Notes under the pieces: generated by a model
Databases searched by the model: none
What the model was told of the DNA's origin: nothing
What the model saw: only the letters and a program-made list of their open reading frames with translations
Shown: positions 54,554-63,774 of the stretch, one piece after another
Layout of the letters: every line of letters begins with the position of its first letter
Position numbering within the stretch: position 1 is the first letter of the stretch
Position numbers and translations under genes: made by a program
Assembly: GCF_009796865.1 (NCBI RefSeq)
Contig: NZ_CP047028.1
Location: 3,534,001-3,598,000, forward strand
Direction: 5' to 3'
DNA from: Formosa sp. L2A11
Lineage (GTDB): Bacteria; Bacteroidota; Bacteroidia; Flavobacteriales; Flavobacteriaceae
Length of the DNA: 64,000 bases

Positions 54554-54893
54554 TATAACAGAATTTAACGAGTACAGAGCCAAAATGAATGACCGCATTT
54601 TGAGCGATGATAATAAAATTATAAAACGCATCTTTAATTTAGATACGAATGCTTTTCAAGCAGGCGCTCTAGATGTAAAAACTAAAGAACTTTTAGGACT
54701 TGTAGCCTCTGCGGTATTACGTTGCGACGATTGTGTAAAGTATCATTTAGAAACAGCACACAAATCTGGATTAACACGAGCAGAAGTTGTAGAAGCCTTA
54801 AGTATTGCGACACTTGTTGGTGGTACAATTGTAATTCCTCATTTACGTCGTGCATACGAGTTTTGGGACGAATTAGAAGCTTCAGAAGTATAA
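54543..54893 (+). CDS. carboxymuconolactone decarboxylase family protein (AhpD-like)
   Basis: A 116-residue single CMD domain. The motif C61-D-D-C64-x3-H68 (CDDCVKYHLETAH) is the redox/proton-relay signature of AhpD-like proteins. AhpD reduces adducts through this CxxC pair. The protein could thus be a peroxide-linked thiol reductant rather than a true lactone decarboxylase. It overlaps tatC by 11 bases, so the two are translated together; no functional link to Tat is known. Confidence 0.85.
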   Translation: MSNNITEFNEYRAKMNDRILSDDNKIIKRIFNLDTNAFQAGALDVKTKELLGLVASAVLRCDDCVKYHLETAHKSGLTRAEVVEALSIATLVGGTIVIPHLRRAYEFWDELEASEV

Positions 54894-54915
54894 TTTAAAG
54901 TAAAATAATAAGAAA

Positions 54916-54950
54916 CAGAATGTGCTAATTTTAGTATTTTAGCACTTCTG
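54916..54950 (+). other. hairpin upstream of lptB
   Basis: CAGAAtGTGCTAA (54916-54928) and TTAGCACtTCTG (54939-54950) pair around a 10-base loop with one mismatch. There is no strong T-run, so it may set mRNA processing or lptB translation. Confidence 0.35.
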
Positions 54951-54981
54951 TATTTCTAAATTAGATAAAAAACACCATAAC

Positions 54982-55722
54982 GTGAAATTAAAAGCTGAAC
55001 ATTTAATGAAGTCCTATAACGGACGAAAAGTTGTGAAAGATGTCTCTTTAGAGGTTAATCAGGGGGAAATTGTGGGTTTACTTGGTCCTAATGGAGCCGG
55101 AAAAACGACATCTTTTTACATGATTGTTGGCTTAATAAAACCTAACGGCGGAACTATTTTTTTAGACAATCAAGAAATTACAAAATACCCAATGTATAAA
55201 CGAGCACAAAACGGTATTGGGTATTTAGCACAAGAAGCTTCTGTATTTAGAAAACTAAGTATTGAAGACAATATTTTAAGCGTATTACAACTGACTAAGC
55301 TGAGCAAAAAAGAGCAGCTCATGAAAATGGAATCGCTCATTGAAGAATTTAGTTTAGGGCACATTCGTAAAAGTCGTGGCGACTTATTATCTGGAGGAGA
55401 ACGTAGACGTACAGAAATTGCACGAGCACTTGCTACAGACCCTAATTTTATTTTATTAGATGAACCTTTTGCAGGAGTAGATCCTGTTGCTGTAGAAGAT
55501 ATTCAGCGTATTGTAGCGCAACTTACCAAAAAGAATATTGGTATATTAATTACAGACCACAACGTTCAAGAAACCTTAGCCATTACAGATAGAACTTACT
55601 TAATGTTTGAAGGTGGTATTTTAAAGGCAGGAAAACCTGAAGAACTTGCCGAAGACGAAATGGTACGTAAAGTATATTTAGGACAGAACTTCGAACTGCG
55701 TAAAAAGAAATTAGATTTTTAA
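54982..55722 (+). CDS. lptB: LPS export ABC transporter ATPase LptB
   Basis: A 246-residue ATPase of the LptB type. Walker [10 protein letters not shown], signature LLSGGERRR, Walker [14 protein letters not shown], and a long Q-loop with [15 protein letters not shown] define it. It drives LPS extraction from the inner membrane with LptFG. The start codon is a GTG at 54982; in-frame upstream codons give no better start. It lies 88 bases past the CMD gene in the same direction. A small gene on the other strand overlaps its 3' end by 12 bases. Confidence 0.95.
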   Translation: MKLKAEHLMKSYNGRKVVKDVSLEVNQGEIVGLLGPNGAGKTTSFYMIVGLIKPNGGTIFLDNQEITKYPMYKRAQNGIGYLAQEASVFRKLSIEDNILSVLQLTKLSKKEQLMKMESLIEEFSLGHIRKSRGDLLSGGERRRTEIARALATDPNFILLDEPFAGVDPVAVEDIQRIVAQLTKKNIGILITDHNVQETLAITDRTYLMFEGGILKAGKPEELAEDEMVRKVYLGQNFELRKKKLDF

Positions 55723-56271
55723 ATCAGATTCTTTTTTAGTTTTTATTTCAGTATTATTAGTCATTGGAAAATCTTTAATTTGACCATCGATATACATACG
55801 TAATTCATGGTCTGAATGAACTAAATTAATACTAATACCTTTTTCTTTCAAAAATCTTAATACAAAACCAAACTCGAATGATGTGTCTGGAATTAAAACT
55901 TTAATATTAGATTTTAAATCTGTTTTTAAATAAATAGCACTTTCTTGCTTATAACCACCACAGTTATATTTTAAACTCAGTATTTCAGAAAAATTAAAAT
56001 GTTTTGGTTTTATATCCTTAAAAGTATAAGGTTTAATTAATTCAATACCATCAGCTTTTATTTCAATTGTATTTTCATTAAAAGCTTTAAGAAAACCAAC
56101 TATTGAAATTATCAAAATTATAGCACCTGTAATCACTTTACCACTAATTGTGTTTGCTAAATAAATTGTAAACAAACTAATAAGGATTAAAATCAAGAAA
56201 GAAAAAGAATTGATTTTTTTTTGTTCCGTTTTATAGATTATATGTTCATTTTTACTGCTATCAGATTTCAT
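55711..56271 (-). CDS. small membrane protein of unknown function
   Basis: A 186-residue protein with two membrane helices near the N-terminus (about residues 23-40, [18 protein letters not shown], and 45-63, [17 protein letters not shown]). After these a soluble beta-rich domain (about 68-150; [39 protein letters not shown]) resembles a PH-like (bPH) domain. No known family is recognised with certainty. It is shorter on hallmarks than its neighbours and may be lineage-specific. Its 3' end overlaps lptB's and it is upstream of nothing else on its strand. Confidence 0.55.
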   Translation of the reverse strand: MKSDSSKNEHIIYKTEQKKINSFSFLILILISLFTIYLANTISGKVITGAIILIISIVGFLKAFNENTIEIKADGIELIKPYTFKDIKPKHFNFSEILSLKYNCGGYKQESAIYLKTDLKSNIKVLIPDTSFEFGFVLRFLKEKGISINLVHSDHELRMYIDGQIKDFPMTNNTEIKTKKESDLKI

Positions 56272-56291
56272 AAATCGTTAATAAATAAAAT

Positions 56292-57056
56292 CTAATACTC
56301 TCCTTTAATAACAACATCTAACATAGACATTGCCACGTAAACAAGAATAATTAATGGTATTGCTGCAAACTGTAAAAACACAAGTAAAAGCACACATATT
56401 ATTAAGAACACATAACGTATTGTATTAGGTTTAAAATCCCATGTTTTAAACTTAAGAGCAAATAATACAATAGGAGCGTTTAATAAAAAAGTACTCGCTA
56501 TGGTTAAAGCAATTAAAAAGCCTTGATTCATAATTATAGCATTCATCATGTCGTTATGTTGTAACTCCATAATTAATGGTAAAGAAATAATTAATAACGT
56601 ATTTGCTGGTGTTGGTAATCCTTTAAAATAATCTTGTTGTTCTTCATCTAAATTAAATTTTGCAAGACGATATGCAGAAGATAATGTAATAAAAAAACCA
56701 ATAAGAGGTAAAAACGAAGGCATTACAGCTTCTCCGCTAAAAAAAGCATTCCACGAACCTCCATCTGTGACTAATTCAGGTCTTTCTATACTTAGACTAA
56801 GTAATTTATACATTACTATTCCTGGCACAACACCACTAGTAACCATATCTGCGAGAGAATCTAATTGTAAGCCGAGTTCTGAAGATACTTTAAGTTTTCG
56901 TGCAGCAAAGCCATCGAAGAAATCAAAAAAAACACCTCCAAAAACAAAGGCTGCGGCTGCTATAAAATGATTATGTACTGCAAAAACTACGGCGATACAT
57001 CCACAAAATAAGTTTAATAAAGTTAGCGCATTGGGTATGTAATTTTTAATCGACAT
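56292..57056 (-). CDS. pssA: CDP-diacylglycerol--serine O-phosphatidyltransferase
   Basis: A 254-residue CDP-alcohol phosphotransferase with 6-8 membrane helices. The active site shows the D-G-x2-A-R-x8-G-x3-D-x3-D pattern in DGFAARKLKVSSELGLQLD, and DSLADMV completes it. It makes phosphatidylserine, the precursor of phosphatidylethanolamine. I begin at ATG 57056 (MSIKNYIPNALTLLN). A longer frame to 57128 adds 24 non-conserved residues. The hypothetical gene follows 20 bases later on the same strand. Confidence 0.93.
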   Translation of the reverse strand: MSIKNYIPNALTLLNLFCGCIAVVFAVHNHFIAAAAFVFGGVFFDFFDGFAARKLKVSSELGLQLDSLADMVTSGVVPGIVMYKLLSLSIERPELVTDGGSWNAFFSGEAVMPSFLPLIGFFITLSSAYRLAKFNLDEEQQDYFKGLPTPANTLLIISLPLIMELQHNDMMNAIIMNQGFLIALTIASTFLLNAPIVLFALKFKTWDFKPNTIRYVFLIICVLLLVFLQFAAIPLIILVYVAMSMLDVVIKGEY

Positions 57057-57266
57057 GTTGTATTTAGTTTGTGTAAAAATACTAAAGAAATACGGTCTTA
57101 AACAAGACCATTTGTATAAATAACACAATAAGCTTACCTTTTTTAAGTTAAGTACTCAGTTACCGAATAGGCAAAACAATTTTTAAATAGAATTTAACGC
57201 CACATAATGCGATAAATAAAGTTTTAACCCAATTAAATTATCTGCATATTTGTAAAAAAATTAACA

Positions 57267-58340
57267 TTGAGGATATTATTCACCACTTTTTTCGTTTTAC
57301 TAACAGCTACTGTTTCTAGTCAGACTGTAAGAAAATACTCTAACGAATTCATGAATATTGGTGTAGATGCTGCGGCATTGGGAATGAGTAATTCTGTGAC
57401 ATCACAAACTGCCGATGTAAATTCTGGCTATTGGAATCCTGCAGGTTTGGTTAATTTAGAAGACAATCAGCTTGCTTTAATGCATTCCAGTTACTTTGCC
57501 AACATTGCCAATTATGACTATGCGGCTTATGCCATGCCAATAGATAACCAAAGTGCCATGGCAATATCGTTAATTCGTTTTGGAGTTGATGACATTTTAG
57601 ATACCACCCAATTAATAGACGACGATGGAAACATTAACTACGATAGAATTCAGTTATTTTCTACTGCAGATTATGGCGTAACCTTTTCTTACTCTAGAAG
57701 ACCAACTTTTGTAGAAGGTCTTACTTATGGTGTAAATGCGAAAGTAATAAGACGAATTATAGGTGAATTTGCTAATTCTTGGGGATTTGGTTTAGATGTA
57801 GGAATTCAATATCACACAGACTCTTGGAAATTCGGATTAATGGCTAGAGATATTACAACTACTTTTAATGCCTGGCAAATTGATGAGGATAAATTCCAGA
57901 CCATACAAAATGCCATTGGCGACCAAAATCAAGAATTACCAGAAACAACCGAAATTACAATTCCTAAATTACAATTAGGAATTTCGAAACAATTCAACTT
58001 TAATTACGATTATTCTTTAGAAACAGCAATAGATTTACAAATGCGTTTCGAAGAAAATAACGATATTATTTCAACAAGTTCTTTAAGTATAAATCCTTCT
58101 TTTGGTTTTGAATTTGGCTATTTAAGCATGGTATATTTACGTGGCGGAATAGGTAATTTTCAGAACGAATTACAACTTGATAATACTACACAAGTTAGCT
58201 TCCAGCCTAGTTTTGGTGTTGGTTTTAAATACAACGGTATTCAGGTAGATTACGCATTTACAGACATTGGCGATCAAAGTGTCGCATTATATTCGAATGT
58301 GTTTTCTTTAAAATTGGATTTTAGTATCTTTAGACAATAA
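57267..58340 (+). CDS. PorV/PorQ-family outer-membrane protein
   Basis: A 357-residue beta-barrel protein with a signal peptide (MRILFTTFFVLLTATVSS). Features of the PorV/PorQ family are NIGVDAAALGMSNSV, ADVNSGYWNPAGL and closing barrel strands (GFKYNGIQVDYAFTDIG). PorV works in type IX secretion as an outer-membrane shuttle. Other T9SS genes are not in this window, so it could be PorV, PorQ or a paralogue. The start is TTG at 57267, which gives the only good signal peptide. It is 42 bases before lnt in the same direction. Confidence 0.8.
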   Translation: MRILFTTFFVLLTATVSSQTVRKYSNEFMNIGVDAAALGMSNSVTSQTADVNSGYWNPAGLVNLEDNQLALMHSSYFANIANYDYAAYAMPIDNQSAMAISLIRFGVDDILDTTQLIDDDGNINYDRIQLFSTADYGVTFSYSRRPTFVEGLTYGVNAKVIRRIIGEFANSWGFGLDVGIQYHTDSWKFGLMARDITTTFNAWQIDEDKFQTIQNAIGDQNQELPETTEITIPKLQLGISKQFNFNYDYSLETAIDLQMRFEENNDIISTSSLSINPSFGFEFGYLSMVYLRGGIGNFQNELQLDNTTQVSFQPSFGVGFKYNGIQVDYAFTDIGDQSVALYSNVFSLKLDFSIFRQ

Positions 58341-58382
58341 TCTATAGGATAAATATATCCTTTTAAATTTAGTTTTTACGCT

Positions 58383-59978
58383 GTGAAACACTTCCTATTA
58401 GCCCTTGCAACAGGATTATTATTAGGCCTTGGCTGGCCAACTTACGGTTTTCCTGTCTTATTATTTGTTGCTTTTATTCCTTTACTTTACGTTGCAAATG
58501 ATATTAAAGAAGATAAAACATTAAAGTATAAAGGCTGGCGTTTGTTTGGTTTATCTTATTTATCCTTCTTTATCTGGAATTACATCACCACAAATTGGTT
58601 ACAATATGCCGACATTTTTGGGGCTTGCTTTGCTATACTTGTAAACAGTTTATTAATGGCTTTTCTTATTTTAATTTATCAAGCTGTTTCCAAACGCACT
58701 ACAATTAACAAATCGCTTTGCTTTTTAATTACTCTATGGATTTGTTTTGAGAAACTACATTTAGGTTGGGAATTTTCTTGGCCTTGGTTAAATTTAGGAA
58801 ATGCATTTTCCGAACATCCTAAATGGATTCAATGGTACGAATACACAGGAACTTTTGGAGGTACACTCTGGATTTGGTTAGTAAATGTTATTCTTTTTAA
58901 AGCACTTTTAACATTCTTTACATTTTCGGATAAAAGCATTTTAAAACGCGCTGCAATTCAAACTACCGCTTTAATTTGTATTCCTATTGCAATATCTATT
59001 GTACGATATTACACATACACTCCAGAAACCAATACTATTGAAGCTGTTGTACTTCAACCTAACATCGATCCTTACAGTCAAAAATATAATGCTACCAATA
59101 AACAAGTTGGAAATTTATTACAAAAACTAGCCGAAAAAAGTATTACAGCTAAAACCAATTTATTGGTAACACCAGAAACTGTTTTAGCCGAAAACTATGG
59201 TGTAGATTTACCTAGTTTTAATACTAGTCCGGAATTCTTTCAAGCGAAAGCATTTGTGTACAACTATCCGAATTTAAATTATTTATTGGGCTTACAATTC
59301 TATGATAAGCATACCAATAAAGCAGATATTCTTCCAACATCTAATAAATATAACGATCATTTATGGGTCGATTATTTTAACTCTGCAGCCTTAATTAATT
59401 CGGATAAAGAACCTTTAATTTATCATAAATCAAAACTTGTTGTTGGCGTAGAAAACTTTCCTTACCAAAGTGTTTTAAAACCTTTAATTGGAGATGCTAT
59501 GTTAGATCTTGGTGGTACTGTTGCCATGAAAACAACACAAAAAGAACGTTCTGCTTTTAAAATAAAAAATACAGATTACAAGGTCGCTCCTGTAATTTGT
59601 TACGAGTCTGTTTACGGTGAATTTGTAACGGGTTATGTAAGAAATGGTGCTAACGTGTTAGCTATTATGACAAATGATGCATGGTGGGGAAATACACAAG
59701 GACACAAACAACATTTAAGTTACGCAAGATTACGAGCTATAGAAACACGGCGTGCTATTACAAGAAGTGCCAATACTGGTATTTCTGCTTTTATTAGCCC
59801 TAAAGGAGACCTTATAAAAACGTTAGAATATAATAAACAAGGTGCTTTAAAAGCCAATATTCCTGTAAATACAAACAAGACGTTTTATGTAACGGCTGGC
59901 GATTATATTGCTAGAATAAGTATGTTTATAGCGCTTGGATTATTTTTAATTACATTTTTTAGAAAGAAAAGAGTATAA
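58383..59978 (+). CDS. lnt: apolipoprotein N-acyltransferase
   Basis: A 531-residue Lnt. N-terminal membrane helices (about 8 within residues 1-205) precede a nitrilase domain with the catalytic triad Glu265 (TPET), Lys351 (HKSKLVVG) and Cys406 (VICYES). It transfers a third acyl chain to the N-terminal cysteine of lipoproteins, of which this window codes about ten. The start codon is GTG at 58383. It lies 42 bases after the PorV-like gene. The last 25 residues form another membrane helix. Confidence 0.93.
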   Translation: MKHFLLALATGLLLGLGWPTYGFPVLLFVAFIPLLYVANDIKEDKTLKYKGWRLFGLSYLSFFIWNYITTNWLQYADIFGACFAILVNSLLMAFLILIYQAVSKRTTINKSLCFLITLWICFEKLHLGWEFSWPWLNLGNAFSEHPKWIQWYEYTGTFGGTLWIWLVNVILFKALLTFFTFSDKSILKRAAIQTTALICIPIAISIVRYYTYTPETNTIEAVVLQPNIDPYSQKYNATNKQVGNLLQKLAEKSITAKTNLLVTPETVLAENYGVDLPSFNTSPEFFQAKAFVYNYPNLNYLLGLQFYDKHTNKADILPTSNKYNDHLWVDYFNSAALINSDKEPLIYHKSKLVVGVENFPYQSVLKPLIGDAMLDLGGTVAMKTTQKERSAFKIKNTDYKVAPVICYESVYGEFVTGYVRNGANVLAIMTNDAWWGNTQGHKQHLSYARLRAIETRRAITRSANTGISAFISPKGDLIKTLEYNKQGALKANIPVNTNKTFYVTAGDYIARISMFIALGLFLITFFRKKRV

Positions 59979-60167
59979 TAAAATTGATTTTAATAATGTA
60001 AAACTATTAGCAATAGGATACTATTTTACAATTCTACATCTCTTTTTAAGCTCTATTTAAGAGTCTAAAAAAGTCACTTTTATTCTTATATGAGGCTGAA
60101 ACAAATTCAGCTTAACTACATAATATGTAAAAGTAACATTTAATAAAATCAACTACTTTTTAAAATA

Positions 60168-61172
60168 TTAGGACATAAGTAGTACCAAAAGTTCTTTTAG
60201 TAAATCCCCTTGCGGTACAGCGTTAGAGCCCACACCTTTGCTTTTTACATCAAACTCACGAAGTATTGAAATATTAGCACTTACTTTTCTCATAGGATAA
60301 TTTGCGACTGCCGTTAAATACTCGTTTACAAAATAAGGATTAATACCAACTGCTTTAGCAATATTTCTAGGGTTTCTGTCTGGCAAACCATGTATATTTA
60401 ATAACTGAGAAAAGAAACTAAAAACTAAAGACACCGTTACTACCATTGGATTATCTTTAGGGTTTTCGGCAAAATATTTTACAATACGTTGTGCCTTTAA
60501 AACATCTTTCGCGCCTATAGCTTTACGTAATTCAAAATTATTGTAGTCTTTACTAATACCAATATTTTCTTCAATATGTTCGGGAGTAATCTGGCTATCT
60601 TTTGGTAAAATTATCTGAAGTTTCTCTAACTCATTATTAATTTTACTTAAGTTGTCACCTAAAAATTCCACTAACATTTGTGAAGCTTTAGGTGTAATAG
60701 TATACGATTTAGAAGCTAAAGTACGACGAATCCAATCGGCTACTTGGTTTTCATAAAGCTTCTTACTTTCAAAAACAACTCCTGCTTTTTTAATGGCTTT
60801 ATAAACAACCTTACGTTTATCTACCGTTTTATATTTATAATTTAAAACTAATATGGTAGACGGTTGCGGGTTTTTAGCATAATCTGCCAACTTATCTATA
60901 GTACGCGATAAATCTTGAGCTTCTTTAACAATAATAACTTGGTATTCTGCCATCATAGGATACCGTTTTGCGTGACCAGCAATATCTTCTATAGTGACAT
61001 CGCGACCATACAACACCATTTGGTTAAACCCTTTTTCTTCTTCACTTAAAACATGTGTCTCAATATAATCTGAAAGTTTATCTATATAATAGGTCTCCTC
61101 TCCCATTAAAAGATAAATAGGTTTTAATTTCTTTTGATTAATATCTGCAACTAATTGTTTTATCTCGTCCAA
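60168..61172 (-). CDS. holA: DNA polymerase III subunit delta
   Basis: A 334-residue HolA. The N-terminus KPIYLLMGEETYYIDKLSDYI resembles the clamp-loader wrench, followed by an AAA+-like domain (residues about 20-140; MAEYQVIIVKEAQDL) and a C-terminal collar domain (IAKAVGINPYFVNEYL). It opens the sliding clamp with the gamma/tau and delta' subunits. Length is standard. Divergent from the HsdR-N gene. A TATTTTTG -7 motif (minus strand, 61197-61204) lies 25 bases upstream. Confidence 0.92.
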   Translation of the reverse strand: MDEIKQLVADINQKKLKPIYLLMGEETYYIDKLSDYIETHVLSEEEKGFNQMVLYGRDVTIEDIAGHAKRYPMMAEYQVIIVKEAQDLSRTIDKLADYAKNPQPSTILVLNYKYKTVDKRKVVYKAIKKAGVVFESKKLYENQVADWIRRTLASKSYTITPKASQMLVEFLGDNLSKINNELEKLQIILPKDSQITPEHIEENIGISKDYNNFELRKAIGAKDVLKAQRIVKYFAENPKDNPMVVTVSLVFSFFSQLLNIHGLPDRNPRNIAKAVGINPYFVNEYLTAVANYPMRKVSANISILREFDVKSKGVGSNAVPQGDLLKELLVLLMS

Positions 61173-61215
61173 ACTGTAAACTATCTAGGATTATTCCAAA
61201 AATACACTCTCGGAA

Positions 61216-61246
61216 TTTGGTTTTTAAATTTTGAAATCTACCTTTG
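61216..61246 (+). promoter_or_regulatory. promoter of the HsdR-N gene
   Basis: TTTG (61216-61219) is followed after exactly 19 bases by TACCTTTG (61239-61246), a textbook Bacteroidota promoter. It lies 19 bases upstream of the ATG at 61266 and leaves a leader of about 12-14 bases. Confidence 0.75.
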
Positions 61247-61265
61247 AATAATTCAAGACTTAACA

Positions 61266-61712
61266 ATGCAAGAACTAAACTTTCCGAAGTTTTCATTTCG
61301 ATTCAAAAATAGCGAAAATAAAATTTCTATTTTTGATGATATTCGTAAAAAATTTGTAATTCTTCAACCCGAAGAATGGGTACGCCAACATTGCGTACAT
61401 TATTTAATACAAGTTAAAGGCTATCCAAAATCTTTAATAAATGTCGAGAAAGAATTAATTGTAAACAAATTACGCAAGCGCTACGATATTGTTATTTTTA
61501 ATCCAGATGGTAGTATTCATGTTATTGTAGAATGTAAAGCACCAAAAATAAAAATTACACAAACCACATTCGACCAAATTGCACGTTACAACTTAACGCT
61601 TAACGCTAGTTATTTAATGGTAACAAACGGATTAAATCATTATTATTGTCAGATGGATTTTGATGCAGAACAATATAATTTCTTACAAGACATCCCTAAT
61701 TACAACGCATAA
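61266..61712 (+). CDS. orphan HsdR-N/type I restriction nuclease domain protein
   Basis: A 148-residue single PD-(D/E)xK nuclease-like domain of the HsdR N-terminal family. Likely active-site residues are Glu63, Asp74, and Glu89-x-Lys91 in VIVECKAPKI, with Gln104 as a further motif residue. There is no helicase, HsdS or HsdM gene nearby, so this is not a restriction system. The gene pairs with holA divergently, an arrangement I believe is common in Bacteroidota. It may be a DNA repair or processing nuclease. The GT2 gene begins six bases after its stop and is probably co-transcribed. Confidence 0.75.
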   Translation: MQELNFPKFSFRFKNSENKISIFDDIRKKFVILQPEEWVRQHCVHYLIQVKGYPKSLINVEKELIVNKLRKRYDIVIFNPDGSIHVIVECKAPKIKITQTTFDQIARYNLTLNASYLMVTNGLNHYYCQMDFDAEQYNFLQDIPNYNA

Positions 61713-61718
61713 TTGTAT

Positions 61719-62708
61719 ATGAAAATTGCTATTGCTATATTAAATTGGAATGGAGCTAAATTGCTAGAACAGTTTTTGCCATCGGTTATTTTACACTCTA
61801 AAGATGCCGATATTTATGTTATTGATAATGCATCGACGGATAATTCTGTAAACATTCTTAAAAAACAATTTCCTTCTGTACATATTATTCTTAATACTGA
61901 AAACGGAGGTTATGCTAAAGGTTATAACGACGGGTTAAAACATATAATAGCAGATATTGTTTGTTTACTAAATAGCGACATCGAAGTTACAGCCAATTGG
62001 CTTACGCCTATTAAATCGGCTTTTAATCAAAATCCCAAAACGGCTATTGTTCAACCTAAAATCTTAGACTATAAAAACAAAGATTATTTTGAATATGCAG
62101 GAGCTGCAGGTGGATTTATAGATAAATATGGTTATCCGTTTTGTCGCGGACGTATTTTTAGTACTTTAGAAAAAGACAACGGTCAATACAATACCAACTT
62201 AGATATTTTTTGGGCAACAGGAGCTTGTTTATTTATAAGATTAGATGTTTTTAAAACATTAAACGGGTTTGATGAAGCTTTTTTTGCACACATGGAAGAG
62301 ATTGATTTGTGTTGGCGTACAAAAAATTTAGATTTTAATATAAAATGCATCCCAGATTCCGTAGTATATCATGTTGGAGGTGCAACCTTAAATGCATCAA
62401 ATCCACAAAAAACGTATTTAAATTTCAGGAACAATTTATTCACTTTAGTAAAAAATGCAGGAGGCAATATATTGGTTATCATCTTCAGTAGAATGGTTTT
62501 AGATGGCTTAGCCGGAATACAGTTTTTATTTCAATTAAAATTTAAGCATTTCTTTGCAATAATCCGAGCACATTTTAGTTTCTATAGTCAACTATCAAGA
62601 TTAATTAAACAAAGAAAGAAGCTAGTAAAGACGGCTAATTATTACAAAACAAGATCTATTGTGTGGGATTATTTCCTAAAAAAGAAACAAAAGTTCAACG
62701 ATTTATAA
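61719..62708 (+). CDS. family 2 glycosyltransferase
   Basis: A 329-residue GT2 (GT-A fold). Motifs: AILNWNGAKLLEQFLP, NGGYAKGYNDGL, and LLNSDIEV, a DxD-like metal motif, followed by ATGACLFIRLDVF and GFDEAFFAHMEEIDLCWR. C-terminal hydrophobic segments (about 235-280) suggest membrane contact. It is likely a rhamnosyl-type transferase in polysaccharide or LPS synthesis; the sugar cannot be told. I start at ATG 61719, with an in-frame TTG two codons earlier. Confidence 0.88.
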   Translation: MKIAIAILNWNGAKLLEQFLPSVILHSKDADIYVIDNASTDNSVNILKKQFPSVHIILNTENGGYAKGYNDGLKHIIADIVCLLNSDIEVTANWLTPIKSAFNQNPKTAIVQPKILDYKNKDYFEYAGAAGGFIDKYGYPFCRGRIFSTLEKDNGQYNTNLDIFWATGACLFIRLDVFKTLNGFDEAFFAHMEEIDLCWRTKNLDFNIKCIPDSVVYHVGGATLNASNPQKTYLNFRNNLFTLVKNAGGNILVIIFSRMVLDGLAGIQFLFQLKFKHFFAIIRAHFSFYSQLSRLIKQRKKLVKTANYYKTRSIVWDYFLKKKQKFNDL

Positions 62709-62795
62709 AATAGTTAGCAAAAGTTTTGTTAAACCCTATTTTAACATCTTTTTTTTCATATTTTTGATATGTTTAAATGTAATTTAAAAATTATT

Positions 62796-63641
62796 ATGAA
62801 GAAACTAATTTTAAGCAGTGCTGCTGCTTTACTCCTTTTATCGTCATGTGTATCTAAAAAAGATTATACAGCTTTAGAAGCAAAACAACAAGAAACTGAA
62901 GATTTATTAAATACCGCAACGGTTAAACTAAATAGTTGTTTAACTGAAAAAGCTGCTGCAACCGCAAGAGCTGAAGCTTTAAAAGATCAAATCACAGATT
63001 TAATTGATACTAAAGGTAACTTAACAACACTAACTCAAAAAGGTGCTGAAAACTTAGAAAAATCTTTAGAAAGTTTAAAAGAAAAAGATCTTAAGATTAC
63101 AAGATTACAAGATGCATTAACTAGAAAAGACAGTGTTACTTTAGCTGTAGTTACTAGTTTAAAGAAAGAAGTAGGTATAAACGATCCTGACATTGAAATT
63201 AATGTTGAAAAAGGTGTTGTATTTATTTCTATCGCAGATAAATTATTATTTAAAAGTGGAAGTTATATTGTAACAGATAAAGCTAAAAGCGTATTAGGAA
63301 AGGTTGCTAAAGTTATTAATAGCAAACCAGACTTTGAAGCTATGGTTGAAGGACATACAGATAACGTACCTTACAAAAAAGGTGGTATTATTCAAGACAA
63401 CTGGGATTTAAGTGTAAAACGTGCAACTTCTGTTGTAAGAGTATTACAAGACTTAGATGTTAATCCTGCACAATTAATTGCAGCTGGTAGAAGTCACTAT
63501 GTACCATTAGTAGATAATGATACTGCTGAAAACAGAGCAACAAACAGACGTACTCGTATTGTTGTACTTCCTAAAATTGACCAATTCTACGAAATGGTTG
63601 AAAAGGAAATGAAAAATATGGTAGAAGCAGATCAAAAATAA
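62796..63641 (+). CDS. OmpA-family lipoprotein
   Basis: A 281-residue outer-membrane lipoprotein: lipobox Cys18 (LLLLSSC), a coiled-coil region (about 25-110; ALEAKQQETEDLL) and an OmpA peptidoglycan-binding domain (about 150-260) with VEGHTDNVPYK, NWDLSVKRATSVV and AENRATNRRTRI. It links the outer membrane to the cell wall. I begin at the ATG 62796, which gives the signal peptide. The ATG at 62769 lies essentially at the transcript start implied by a TATTTTTG motif (62759-62766). A terminator follows. Confidence 0.92.
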   Translation: MKKLILSSAAALLLLSSCVSKKDYTALEAKQQETEDLLNTATVKLNSCLTEKAAATARAEALKDQITDLIDTKGNLTTLTQKGAENLEKSLESLKEKDLKITRLQDALTRKDSVTLAVVTSLKKEVGINDPDIEINVEKGVVFISIADKLLFKSGSYIVTDKAKSVLGKVAKVINSKPDFEAMVEGHTDNVPYKKGGIIQDNWDLSVKRATSVVRVLQDLDVNPAQLIAAGRSHYVPLVDNDTAENRATNRRTRIVVLPKIDQFYEMVEKEMKNMVEADQK

Positions 63642-63663
63642 TTGATTCTCACATAATATATTT

Positions 63664-63695
63664 AAAAGCTCAATCTAACGATTGGGCTTTTTTTT
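63664..63695 (+). terminator. terminator of the OmpA-family gene
   Basis: AAAAGCTCAATC (63664-63675) and GATTGGGCTTTT (63680-63691) pair with one G-U wobble around a four-base loop and run into a T-run. It lies 22 bases past the stop codon. Confidence 0.85.
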
Positions 63696-63774
63696 ATCTT
63701 CTTTTTTTAAATTAAATTAGAAGTATCCCTTATATTATCTTTATTTTCGAAACCGAAAAATAAGCACCAATAAC

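Noticed and set aside
58347-58364. GGATA-AATA-TATCC with a short T-run between the PorV-like gene and lnt
   Set aside because: Only five base pairs, mostly A-T, and four T; too weak to call a terminator, and the two genes are likely co-transcribed.
60095-60111. GCTGAA-N5-TTCAGC hairpin past holA
   Set aside because: Six base pairs with no T-run on either strand; could be chance in an AT-rich spacer.
61266-61712. A type I restriction-modification locus
   Set aside because: Only the short HsdR N-terminal domain is present; no helicase motor, HsdM methylase or HsdS specificity gene lies nearby, so a restriction or defence system is not supported.
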